Shown here piece after piece: positions 1 to 5,616 of a stretch of 7,208 bases of DNA. The position numbers and the translations under genes are program-made. The stretch spans positions 1 through 7,208 of the forward strand of contig JAGLZJ010000039.1 of the NCBI GenBank assembly GCA_023131555.1, given 5' to 3'. This DNA comes from Candidatus Bathyarchaeota archaeon (GTDB lineage Archaea > Thermoproteota > Bathyarchaeia > Bathyarchaeales > SOJC01). A model generated the notes under the pieces. It ran no database searches. It saw only the letters and a program-made list of their open reading frames with translations, and was not told the origin of the DNA. Each line of letters begins with the position of its first letter. Position 1 is the stretch's first letter.

Positions 1-21
1 CCCGTCGGGAATTGAAACCCG
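1..21 (-). repeat. Partial tRNA-Lys 3'-end copy (att-like repeat), cut by window edge
   Basis: The first 16 bases (CCCGTCGGGAATTGAA) are identical, in the same orientation, to 239-254, which encode the T-loop, the 3' strand of the T-stem and most of the acceptor 3' strand of the tRNA-Lys gene. After base 16 the copy has one extra A, then ACCCG instead of CCCG, and similarity ends. No complete tRNA can be folded here. A short direct repeat of a tRNA 3' end beside an integrase-like fragment is what a tRNA-targeted integration leaves at its far end. The left boundary cannot be seen. Confidence 0.5.
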
Positions 22-22
22 C

Positions 23-59
23 GGGGTGAATCTGACCGCTTTCCCAGACTCCCCTTTTT
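23..59 (+). terminator. Possible hairpin plus T-run
   Basis: GGGG (23-26) and TCTG (31-34) can pair with CAGA (45-48) and CCCC (51-54), with a loop of about ten bases, and T5 follows at 55-59. The form is terminator-like, but archaeal termination depends mainly on T-rich tracts, and no gene upstream is visible in the window. It may instead be a chance structure in a decayed att region. Confidence 0.25.
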
Positions 60-231
60 CTGTGGCGAAGATGAACAATGATTCTATAGTGTTAATGACA
101 GAAAAAATACAACCTCTACATAGAAACCGACGTAGTAGAAAAAGCGAAGCAACTAGGCTTAAACCTCTCTAGGGTCTCTCAAAACGCTCTATTAGACCTA
201 CTAAATCGCATAGACGGTAAAGGGGGTAAAG

Positions 232-324
232 TGGTGAGCCCGTCGGGAATTGAACCCGAGACCACCGGGTTAAAAGCCCGGTGCTTTAGACGGTCATACT
301 CTATCCTTGCTGAGCTACGGGCCC
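232..324 (-). tRNA. tRNA-Lys (anticodon UUU) with a 15-nt intron-like insertion, CCA encoded
   Basis: Read on the minus strand, the acceptor GGGCCCG (324-318) pairs with CGGGCTC (242-236) with one G-U, then discriminator A (235) and CCA (234-232). The anticodon stem CCGGG/CCCGG (281-277 and 269-265) closes the loop CTTTTAA, so the anticodon is TTT (274-272), Lys. The variable loop is TGGTC, and the T-arm is TCGGG-TTCAATT-CCCGA. The D-arm begins GCTC-AGCAAGGATA-GAG. Between it and the anticodon stem lie 15 extra bases; removing 284-298 (or 285-299) restores GCTC/GAGC plus a single A26. The mature tRNA would be 75 nt plus CCA. The gene overlaps an antisense integrase-like frame that reads to 362. 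Confidence 0.88.
284..298 (-). other. Putative non-canonical tRNA intron (15 nt) in the D-arm
   Basis: The minus-strand sequence TATGACCGTCTAAAG separates D-stem bases GAG from C25-A26. Joining the flanks gives GATAGAG-CACCGGG, which completes a four-pair D-stem and leaves one base before the anticodon stem, exactly the canonical spacing. The boundary can slide by one base because G lies on both sides. UAGA in the upstream exon can pair with UCUA in the insert, which gives a four-pair helix. I could not derive a fully regular bulge-helix-bulge with cuts at these points, so a relaxed motif or a decayed tRNA remains possible. Confidence 0.55.
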
Positions 325-354
325 AGTTGCCTTCACAATCTAGCTGCGCTTCTG

Positions 355-366
355 TTCTTTAAGTTT
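355..366 (-). promoter_or_regulatory. Possible TATA box of the tRNA-Lys gene
   Basis: On the minus strand AAACTTAAAGAA is centred about 36 bases upstream of the tRNA 5' end. An archaeal start site about 25 bases downstream would give a leader of around ten bases, normal for a tRNA gene. It overlaps the stop codon of the antisense integrase-like frame. Only the A/T core supports it. Confidence 0.35.
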
Positions 367-422
367 ACGTCAGTGATGCTCCTATTAGGAAACTAGAAAT
401 TAAACTTAGACATAAGCAGAGA

Positions 423-429
423 GAGGAGG
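423..429 (+). promoter_or_regulatory. Strong ribosome site in front of CTG codons
   Basis: GAGGAGG at 423-429 matches the anti-Shine-Dalgarno core. The next in-frame codons at suitable distance are CTG at 435 (5 bases) and CTG at 438 (8 bases). The spacing for 438 resembles that of the downstream Hsp20 and TraB genes in this window. No ATG, GTG or TTG exists in this frame between the stop at 360 and TTG at 615. Confidence 0.5.
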
Positions 430-437
430 CTTCACTG

Positions 438-1073
438 CTGATTCATCTTCTGGAGAAGCTGGCGAACCCTAAGGCGCCTGGACCTGCTCCTTCCTTCTCA
501 GTAATCCACGTAATCAAAGTTCTTGAGCTGGTTGCCGAGAAGACCATTGGTAGAAAGGAGCTTTCAAGAAGACTCCTCTTAGGGGAAGGCGTTACAAGAA
601 CTCTGATAGAGCGATTGAGAAGCTTCGGATTAATCAGCGTGAGGAAGGGAGGTTGTGTCCTGTCAGAGAAAGGTCGGAAAATATGGAGTCGCATACACAA
701 CGATCTTCCTCAGAAGACAGTCATAGAGAAAACGGGTCTGGCTCTTGCAACGTATAACGTTGCCTTAATCGTAAGGAGACGCGGTCGCAGAGTCGGATCT
801 GGCATTGAGCAACGCGACGCCGCCATGTTGGCTGGTGCGAAAGGGGCAACCACCTTAAAATACGAAAATGGAGAAGTGATGATGCCCCCAGATTGCCGAA
901 AGGTTCAGGAAGACTTCCCAGAAATCTACGAGAAGATCATGGACTCGCTTAGCCTTGAAGAGGGTGACGCAATTGTCATTGGAAGCGCGGACACTCCGGA
1001 GTCAGCGGAGTATGGAGCGTTAGCAGCTGCGTGGAGCCTCCTAAAATGCGCGCACGCGCAGCCCACTACCTAG
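438..1073 (+). CDS. Winged-helix protein with C-terminal DUF4443-like domain; probable CTG start
   Basis: About 211 residues if it begins at CTG 438. The N-terminal half is a winged helix: a helix-rich start (LIHLLEKLANPKAPGPAPSF), then a helix-turn-helix reading GEGVTRTLIERLRSFGLI and a wing-like stretch with SEKGRKIW. The C-terminal half has GIEQRDAAMLAGAKGATTL, E-V-M-M-P-P and, near the end, I-V-I-G-S-A-D-T-P-E-S-A-E-Y-G-A-L-A-A-A, which I recognise as the archaeal DUF4443 type; its function is not known. A DNA-binding or ligand-sensing regulator is inferred. A start at TTG 615 would cut away the first HTH helices, and coding-quality sequence extends upstream to about 438, so an upstream CTG start or a lost start codon is more likely. 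It follows the tRNA/att region and converges on the GPN GTPase gene with about 100 bp between them, in which I see no gene. Confidence 0.7.
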   Translation: MIHLLEKLANPKAPGPAPSFSVIHVIKVLELVAEKTIGRKELSRRLLLGEGVTRTLIERLRSFGLISVRKGGCVLSEKGRKIWSRIHNDLPQKTVIEKTGLALATYNVALIVRRRGRRVGSGIEQRDAAMLAGAKGATTLKYENGEVMMPPDCRKVQEDFPEIYEKIMDSLSLEEGDAIVIGSADTPESAEYGALAAAWSLLKCAHAQPTT

Positions 1074-1174
1074 TCGATAAGACATATCGTGTGCAGAAAG
1101 ACGGAGTTAAAATTAAGCGCAAACGCCCTTTGTTAGATGTGTCTGAGCTCTACTGCAAAGCTCTGGTTCGGTGG

Positions 1175-1957
1175 TCAGAAAGTGTACTTGTCTCCAGAAG
1201 TGAATACGCGTTCCAGCGCCATGTTTAGATTAATTATTCCTTCATTTGTCTTTGCAGAGAAAGGAACCAAAGGATGCATCAGCCCCAAGCTGCTTATTGA
1301 ACCCGCGATTTCGCGACTCAGCAGTCGTTCTGTGCTCTTAAGCTTCTCTTCAATTTCCTTCTCCAACGTCCCAGCGTCTTCCGACCAATCTATGATTCGC
1401 TCTACAATCTGCGAAGGGAGAAGATCAACCTTTGAGAGGACAGGAATGAAGGGCAGCAGGAACCTGTTGTAAACTGCTGCAGAGAGGAAAAGGTTGGATA
1501 CAAAGTTTCGTGGGTTTGATGAAAAGACGGAGTCGAACAGGTAGATCACTGCTTTCTGTTCTTGGGTCATGTATTTTGCAATATATGGTCCACTGGCTCG
1601 GAATGCGAAGAGTTCCATTTGGCCAGGTGTGTCGACCAAAACTATGTCTGAGCCGAGTTCTTCGATCTCCGAGTTCAAGCTTCCAACCTGCTCTGCAATA
1701 AGGTCTGCTGCCGCAACCACAGCGCCATTTGGCCCCAAGTGGTGTTCTCTCATAATGGCTTCGATGTTAACGTAATCTCTTATGTCTAAGTCTGGACTGT
1801 AAGGCATCTCTAATACTCCTGGGTCTAAGTTAATTACGGAAACTCTTTGTTTAGCGTTCTTTAGCCACTCTGAGAAGGCAGATGTCAGGAGGCTCTTCCC
1901 GGATCCTGCCGTGCCTAAGATGAATACAACATTCATAGACTTCACCGATACATTCAA
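1175..1957 (-). CDS. GPN-loop GTPase (PAB0955/XAB1-like ATP/GTP-binding protein)
   Basis: A 260-residue cytosolic P-loop GTPase of the GPN family; its eukaryotic relatives act in assembly and nuclear import of RNA polymerase, while the archaeal role is unsettled. Visible motifs are the P-loop GTAGSGKS (15-22), NLDPG (43-47), the family signature GPN (75-77) in HHLGPNGA, the G3 motif DTPGQ (109-113), G4 SKVD (175-178, in place of NKxD) and G5 SAK (234-236). Length is that of the archaeal family. Two starts compete: ATG 1957, and ATG 1936 (residue 8, MNVVFILGTAGSGKS). The second has GGTGA six bases upstream and places the P-loop at the usual distance from the N-terminus, so the true start may be 1936. 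It is the last gene of the minus-strand run and converges with the DUF4443-like gene. Confidence 0.9.
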   Translation of the reverse strand: MNVSVKSMNVVFILGTAGSGKSLLTSAFSEWLKNAKQRVSVINLDPGVLEMPYSPDLDIRDYVNIEAIMREHHLGPNGAVVAAADLIAEQVGSLNSEIEELGSDIVLVDTPGQMELFAFRASGPYIAKYMTQEQKAVIYLFDSVFSSNPRNFVSNLFLSAAVYNRFLLPFIPVLSKVDLLPSQIVERIIDWSEDAGTLEKEIEEKLKSTERLLSREIAGSISSLGLMHPLVPFSAKTNEGIINLNMALERVFTSGDKYTF

Positions 1958-2060
1958 ACTAGCTGCTTAAGGTTTGATCGCGCGTAGCGGACGTTTAAGT
2001 GATTCGATGCACAAGCAACCATGGAAATTGTGAATTCCAAAAGATAAAACCTTCTACTCC

Positions 2061-2894
2061 TTAGGAACCTGCGGATGGAATCGTTCCAGTTCGAGTCTTT
2101 CCTCCTGCTCCTTCAACTACGGCTGAAAGCTGAACCAGTGTCCTTCCAACAAGCGTCTTTGCAGTCGCTATATTTTTTGCTGTTGTGGACAAATGCAGCT
2201 CCAGGACAGGGTTATTTTCGGAGCCCTTAGGGTGAGATTTTATGTAGACCAAAGGATTTGCGTGCATGACTTCTTCGATGAGTGGAGCCATCTCTGACTC
2301 CATGACTCCTGAAACGTGGAGGCTTGCTTCGAAGCGCGCGCGGTCACCGATGGCCTTTCGGAGAGGGTCGAGGAGAGAATCTTCAAAGATCGCCTTCATC
2401 TCCTGTGGAACACCTGGCAATGCAAAGATGGTAACAGTTTTCCATTTAATGGTAACCGCTGGGGCTGTACCCACAGGGTTAGGCAGAGGTTCTGCTCCCT
2501 CTGGGATGACCGCCATCTTCTCTCTTGGTGGAGTTAGCTCTAAGGTCTCACAGCCTAACTCGGATGCGATCTCCACGTACTTCTCCTGTATCATTTTCAG
2601 CGCTTTCTTGTTCAGCTGTAGACAGGAGTTGAGGGCTTGAGCTAGACCGCTAAGAGTCATGTCGTCAAAGGTAGGACCCAAGCCCCCGGTTGTTATGATG
2701 AAATTGGGGCTTCGTTGCATGGCTTCTCTGAGAGCTTCAGCTATCTCTGCAACGTTGTCTCTTACAACTGTGATTCTGTCTACAGATAAGCCTAAAGAAA
2801 CTAGGCTTCTCGCCAACCAATGGGAATTCGTATTCAGAGTTTTCCCTATCAGCAATTCGTTGCCAATTGATACGATCTCCACCCGCTCTGACAT
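2061..2894 (-). CDS. CinA-like protein (molybdopterin-binding fold; NMN deamidase-related, archaeal short form)
   Basis: 277 residues. The N-terminal domain of about 170 residues is the MoaB/MogA-like fold of the CinA family: EIVSIGNELLIGKTLNTNSHWLA (split positions 6-28) followed by the glycine-rich TTGGLGPTFDDMT (68-80), the best marker. Bacterial CinA carries a separate C-terminal PncC amidase domain of about 150 residues that hydrolyses nicotinamide mononucleotide; this protein ends before such a domain, as archaeal family members do. The N-terminal domain in the family has been linked to ADP-ribose pyrophosphatase activity, so a nucleotide-clearing role is possible but not shown here. 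ATG 2894 is followed at once by family sequence; no strong ribosome site is visible. A possible TATA (CTATACC, minus strand, about 2935-2941) lies upstream. Confidence 0.88.
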   Translation of the reverse strand: MSERVEIVSIGNELLIGKTLNTNSHWLARSLVSLGLSVDRITVVRDNVAEIAEALREAMQRSPNFIITTGGLGPTFDDMTLSGLAQALNSCLQLNKKALKMIQEKYVEIASELGCETLELTPPREKMAVIPEGAEPLPNPVGTAPAVTIKWKTVTIFALPGVPQEMKAIFEDSLLDPLRKAIGDRARFEASLHVSGVMESEMAPLIEEVMHANPLVYIKSHPKGSENNPVLELHLSTTAKNIATAKTLVGRTLVQLSAVVEGAGGKTRTGTIPSAGS

Positions 2895-3002
2895 CTCTCG
2901 ACAACACTCGCAGACTGGACTTGTTCCGAGAAGGTATAGCCCGATGCCTCAATAAAAATAGAGTTGCCTAGCAATGGAGCGAACGCCAGCAGAGAGCTGC
3001 CG

Positions 3003-3218
3003 CTATTTTTTCTTCCCCAGCCACCATTTGAGGTATTCTTTGCGATCCGTTCTCTGCCCTTCTTCGTCTGACTCCAGCTTCACTCGGAGCTCACGCGCAC
3101 GCTGTCGTAGCTCAAAGAGTTCCTGATGTGTAACAGAGAGACCACAGCTCTTACACACATAGCGTCTCGTCTCCCAAACATGCGCCATGTCGCCTCCGCA
3201 CTCGGGACAGTAGTTCAT
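3003..3218 (-). CDS. Small zinc-ribbon protein, unknown function
   Basis: 71 residues. Two cysteine knuckles, CPECG at 4-8 and CKSCG at 22-26, form a treble-clef or zinc-ribbon module with a 14-residue spacer. Residues 33-60 are strongly charged and helix-prone (ELRQRARELRVKLESDEE), and the tail is basic and aromatic, ending KWWLGKKK. Such short archaeal zinc ribbons are often nucleic-acid or protein binding adaptors, but I do not recognise a named family. The gene sits alone between the PflX-like and CinA-like genes with gaps of 80 and 108 bp. The amino-acid pattern, with conserved-looking CPxCG knuckles, argues that it is a true gene. Confidence 0.75.
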   Translation of the reverse strand: MNYCPECGGDMAHVWETRRYVCKSCGLSVTHQELFELRQRARELRVKLESDEEGQRTDRKEYLKWWLGKKK

Positions 3219-3298
3219 TCTCTGGTTTTCCTGAGTTTAGAGATGTACACGAGAGAGAAATAGGTTTCGGGGCAATCGTTAACGGATAGTAATCAGAG

Positions 3299-4390
3299 TT
3301 AATTTATGAAGTTTTGAAGACCAGCGTTCTCAGCAAGTTCATTTGCTTCCTTCATATCAGCACGAGTAAGCCTTCGACTTAACTCGGGAAGCTCCGTTGC
3401 GCGCCATTCGGGTCTGTACTGAAACATGATGTTTATTCGGGTCTCAGTACCCAAATTGTCCCCTATCCAAGGAAGAATCCCTGCAGTACAGCATTTCAGA
3501 TGGTTCGGGAGAACTAAAACTCGAATGATGAGTTCCCCAACTTCTTTGCCATAAACGTGGTTTCGCGTGCAGGTTTCCCAGTAGGCTGGCGCATCTGAGA
3601 TTCGAGTGGCGCAATCATTGTTTCCATATTTAAAATCAAGTAGATAAACGTCAACGAAACCCGCAAGCAGCCTAGCGGTTTCCTCGCTGTAGTAAGCATT
3701 GGAGTTCCAGACAACTGGAACATTGACTTCTACTTGCTTGAAAGCTCTCAGCCACTGAGTAAGCCAAGGAGTCGGGTCGCCTCCGACAAGGTTGGCGTTC
3801 CTACAGCCCCTTTGGCGGAGACCCTCTATCTCTCGCGCAAGCTGCGAAACCGAGTACACCCTGCCTTGCTCAGCACATTGAGAGATGCGCCAGTTCTGGC
3901 AATGAAGACAACGCATCGTACATCCGAGTGTGAATACGGTGCCAGAAGGAACGAGTTCAGGTTCTTCACCCATGTGTTCAAACAAGGCAGATACTGCAAT
4001 CTCGTCACCGCACCTGCAGTACCCCAGTTGTCCTTCACCTCGATTTACTCGGCATTTCCGAGTGCAGAAGTGGCAGTTTTTCAGAATTCTCTCAGCGATT
4101 TCAATCTTCAAATCTAGGAAGGAAAGTGGGGGTTTCTCCAGTTCCTTGAACGTGGAAATGTGGGTGTCAAGTCTGTTTTGAAGTCGGTGGTATTGATTCA
4201 GCAGGTCAGAGTGTGTTTTCCAGAGTTTCTCTGTTGAGTCGTCTTTTGCAAAGTCTGCTGGTAGCTGCGAGGCTATCCTGAATTTCGCAGTTCGGTCATT
4301 CTGCATAACACCGAAATATCGGTGGAGGCTTCGCCTAGCTCCCTTGTCGTTCAGAACTGCCTTAGCGTCAGGTCTCATGAAGGTCCACAT
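3299..4390 (-). CDS. Radical SAM protein, PflX-like (COG1313 type)
   Basis: 363 residues. The 4Fe-4S/SAM motif is C157-x3-C161-x2-C164 (GCTMRCLHCQNW). In front of it is the PflX-type cysteine region CHFCTRKCRVNRGEGQLGYC (C106, C109, C113, C125), with FEHMGEEPEL just before the motif. Later family segments are NLVGGDPTPW (200-209), PVVWNSNAYYS (225-235) and VYLLDFKYGN (248-257). PflX proteins resemble pyruvate formate-lyase activases, but the substrate is unknown. Residues 1-95 are an extension with a helical, possibly coiled-coil stretch (LLNQYHRLQNRLDTHISTFKEL). ATG 4390 is the first start after an in-frame stop, and M5 is an alternative; neither has a clear ribosome site. It lies 116 bp downstream of the AmrS-like gene in the same direction. 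Confidence 0.87.
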   Translation of the reverse strand: MWTFMRPDAKAVLNDKGARRSLHRYFGVMQNDRTAKFRIASQLPADFAKDDSTEKLWKTHSDLLNQYHRLQNRLDTHISTFKELEKPPLSFLDLKIEIAERILKNCHFCTRKCRVNRGEGQLGYCRCGDEIAVSALFEHMGEEPELVPSGTVFTLGCTMRCLHCQNWRISQCAEQGRVYSVSQLAREIEGLRQRGCRNANLVGGDPTPWLTQWLRAFKQVEVNVPVVWNSNAYYSEETARLLAGFVDVYLLDFKYGNNDCATRISDAPAYWETCTRNHVYGKEVGELIIRVLVLPNHLKCCTAGILPWIGDNLGTETRINIMFQYRPEWRATELPELSRRLTRADMKEANELAENAGLQNFIN

Positions 4391-4391
4391 A

Positions 4392-4466
4392 ATGGAAACC
4401 GTCGAAGAGATTAGAGAAGCCTGGGTCTACTTCACAAGTGCATTGGCTTGGGTTAAGGATGCTTGA
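4392..4466 (+). CDS. Possible 24-residue micro-ORF, divergent from the PflX-like gene
   Basis: ATG 4392 to TGA 4466 encodes METVEEIREAWVYFTSAL followed by AWVKDA. The composition looks protein-like and amphipathic, and a weak AAGG lies about ten bases upstream. It fills most of the 116-bp gap between the two radical SAM genes on the opposite strand. I do not recognise it. It could be a micropeptide, a remnant of a longer gene, or chance. Confidence 0.2.
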   Translation: METVEEIREAWVYFTSALAWVKDA

Positions 4467-4506
4467 GTTCGCGGTCTTCTGTTCGTTGGAACACATAGCT
4501 TTCACA

Positions 4507-5562
4507 TTAGAACAGAGGAAGAGGATAAGAGGCGCCTGTTGGGGTTAAACTGCCTTTTATCGGAATTGCTTGCCCACAGGCTGGACAGCCCATGCTCTTA
4601 GTCAATGTCCACCTAACGATCTCGAATCCAAATCGCTTTATCAGTAATTCATTGCAGTTAGGGCAGTAGGTGTTTTCAAGACTGTGTCCTGGCGCATTCC
4701 CAAGGTATACGTAGTTTAATCCTACTTTGTCATGGACGATGTTGTGAGCTTCCTCGAGCGCTTTGAGGGTGGTTGCTGATTGCGTGGTCATGTGATAGTC
4801 GGGATGAAATCTTAGCAAGTGGAAGGGCGTATCTCGTCCTAGATTTTCATAAACCCATTTTGCCAGGGTTTCCAATCGGTCTACGGAGTCCCCGATTTTT
4901 GGAACGATGAGATTGGTGACTTCAATATGTATCTCGTTTCGTTTCATTTCCATCAGAGATTCGAATATTGGTTTGACTGCAGGCACAGAGGAGTACTTCT
5001 GGTAGAATTCTGGGTCTGCTGCTCCTTTGAAGTCGACAGTAGCTGCATCAAGGTAGGGAGCGATCTCTTTTACTGCATGGGTTGTCATGTAGCCATTTGT
5101 GACGAACGTGTTGAAGAAGCCTACTCCTTTCGCGATTTTTGCGGTTTCATATGCGTATTCGAAGAATACTGTTGGTTCCGTGTAGGTGTAGCTTATGCCA
5201 TGGCATTGGTTCTCCTGGGTTTTCTTTACGACTTCTTCGGGAGGAAAGGGGTTTCCAGTAACTTCTTTCTGGCTTATTGTCCAGTTGTCACAAAACTGAC
5301 ACCGGAAGTTGCATCCAGCTGCCGCTATTGACATTACGAGGGATCCAGGATGGAAGTGGGATAGTGGTTTCTTGTTTATTGGATCGACGCAGGCTGAGCA
5401 CGCCTTGGCGTAATTGAGGGAATAAAGCTTCCCGTCTTCATTCTTTCTTACGAGGCAGAATCCCCGTCCTCCTTCGCTGATTTCGCAGTGTCGGGCGCAT
5501 AGGAAGCAATGCACCTTCATTTCGGGTAGCTGTTCGTAGAGCATTGCTTCACGTTGTGGCAT
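4507..5562 (-). CDS. amrS: AmmeMemoRadiSam system radical SAM enzyme
   Basis: 351 residues. The N-terminus has cysteines of the AmrS type (C19, C22, C26 and C36 in CFLCARHCEISEGGRGFC) and then ACSACVDPINKKPLSHFHPG (54-72). The radical SAM motif is C84-x3-C88-x2-C91 (GCNFRCQFCDNW), followed by GISYTYTEPTVFFEY (122-136), TFVTNGYM (152-159) and DFKG (177-180). The C-terminus adds a zinc ribbon with C300, C303, C326 and C329. Enzymes of this family co-occur with AMMECR1 and Memo proteins and resemble PflA activases; the substrate is not known. Neither AMMECR1 nor Memo is in this window; the neighbour is a second radical SAM gene. ATG 5562 has GGTGAGG (5576-5570) seven bases upstream. It diverges from the ArsR-like/Hsp20 operon across a 112-bp promoter region. 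Confidence 0.9.
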   Translation of the reverse strand: MPQREAMLYEQLPEMKVHCFLCARHCEISEGGRGFCLVRKNEDGKLYSLNYAKACSACVDPINKKPLSHFHPGSLVMSIAAAGCNFRCQFCDNWTISQKEVTGNPFPPEEVVKKTQENQCHGISYTYTEPTVFFEYAYETAKIAKGVGFFNTFVTNGYMTTHAVKEIAPYLDAATVDFKGAADPEFYQKYSSVPAVKPIFESLMEMKRNEIHIEVTNLIVPKIGDSVDRLETLAKWVYENLGRDTPFHLLRFHPDYHMTTQSATTLKALEEAHNIVHDKVGLNYVYLGNAPGHSLENTYCPNCNELLIKRFGFEIVRWTLTKSMGCPACGQAIPIKGSLTPTGASYPLPLF

Positions 5563-5569
5563 GTCTCAG

Positions 5570-5576
5570 CCTCACC
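5570..5576 (-). promoter_or_regulatory. Ribosome site of the AmrS-like gene
   Basis: GGTGAGG on the minus strand ends seven bases before ATG 5562 and supports that start over the ATG six codons further in. Confidence 0.6.
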
Positions 5577-5596
5577 AATTCCTAGCTTTCTATATT

Positions 5597-5604
5597 CTTT
5601 ATAG
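5597..5604 (-). promoter_or_regulatory. Possible TATA box of the AmrS-like gene
   Basis: CTATAAAG on the minus strand lies about 38 bases upstream of ATG 5562. A start site 25 bases further on would give a very short leader that barely includes the ribosome site, so the more distant TATTTAAGG (5626-5618 on the minus strand) may be the functional box instead. Confidence 0.35.
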
Positions 5605-5616
5605 GTGTTTTCAGAA

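Larger units (their letters stand above)
95..362 (+). pseudogene. Integrase N-terminal stub (int(N)-like), frameshifted, reading through the tRNA antisense
   Basis: From codon 99 the frame is open to TAA at 360-362. It starts Y-N-L-Y-I-E-T-D-V-V-E-K-A-K-Q-L-G-L-N-L-S-R, then V-S-Q-N-A-L, a pattern typical of small ribbon-helix-helix (CopG/CcdA-like) domains. After a Gly/Lys linker it passes into the antisense of the tRNA, giving S-P-S-G-I-E-P-E-T-T-G-L-K-A-R-C. Archaeal SSV-type integrase genes contain the attP site and are split on integration; the N-terminal stub then abuts the intact tRNA, as here. The only nearby ATG (95-97) is one base out of frame: with five A residues instead of six at 102-107 it would read MTEKYNLYIETD. 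I therefore call it a broken remnant. A stand-alone RHH antitoxin-like protein that happens to overlap the tRNA is the alternative. No catalytic integrase domain is present. Confidence 0.5.

Noticed and set aside
1..54. A second complete tRNA gene at the left edge
   Set aside because: Only the T-loop and acceptor-side bases match. The T-stem has mismatches and an extra base, and no anticodon arm with T33 can be folded.
1..254. The repeated 16-mer as part of a CRISPR array
   Set aside because: There are only two copies, spaced 238 bp apart, and both are explained by the tRNA 3' end.
284..298. TCTAAA in the tRNA insertion read as a CUA (amber/pyrrolysine-like) anticodon loop
   Set aside because: No five-pair stem flanks it, whereas CCGGG-CTTTTAA-CCCGG with a five-base variable loop gives a perfect Lys anticodon arm.
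1074..1174. Gene in the convergent gap between the DUF4443-like and GPN genes
   Set aside because: About 100 bp with no start, ribosome site or strong T-tract; the short plus-strand frames here run antisense into the GPN gene.
2266..2640. 124-codon plus-strand frame
   Set aside because: Antisense shadow of the CinA-like gene, low-complexity Ser/Arg-rich translation.
3734..4117. 127-codon plus-strand frame
   Set aside because: It lies wholly antisense to the PflX-like gene, whose motifs are unmistakable; its translation shows no family features.
4927..5331. 134-codon plus-strand frame rich in Cys, Phe and Tyr
   Set aside because: Antisense to the conserved core of the AmrS-like gene; the composition reflects reverse-strand codons.
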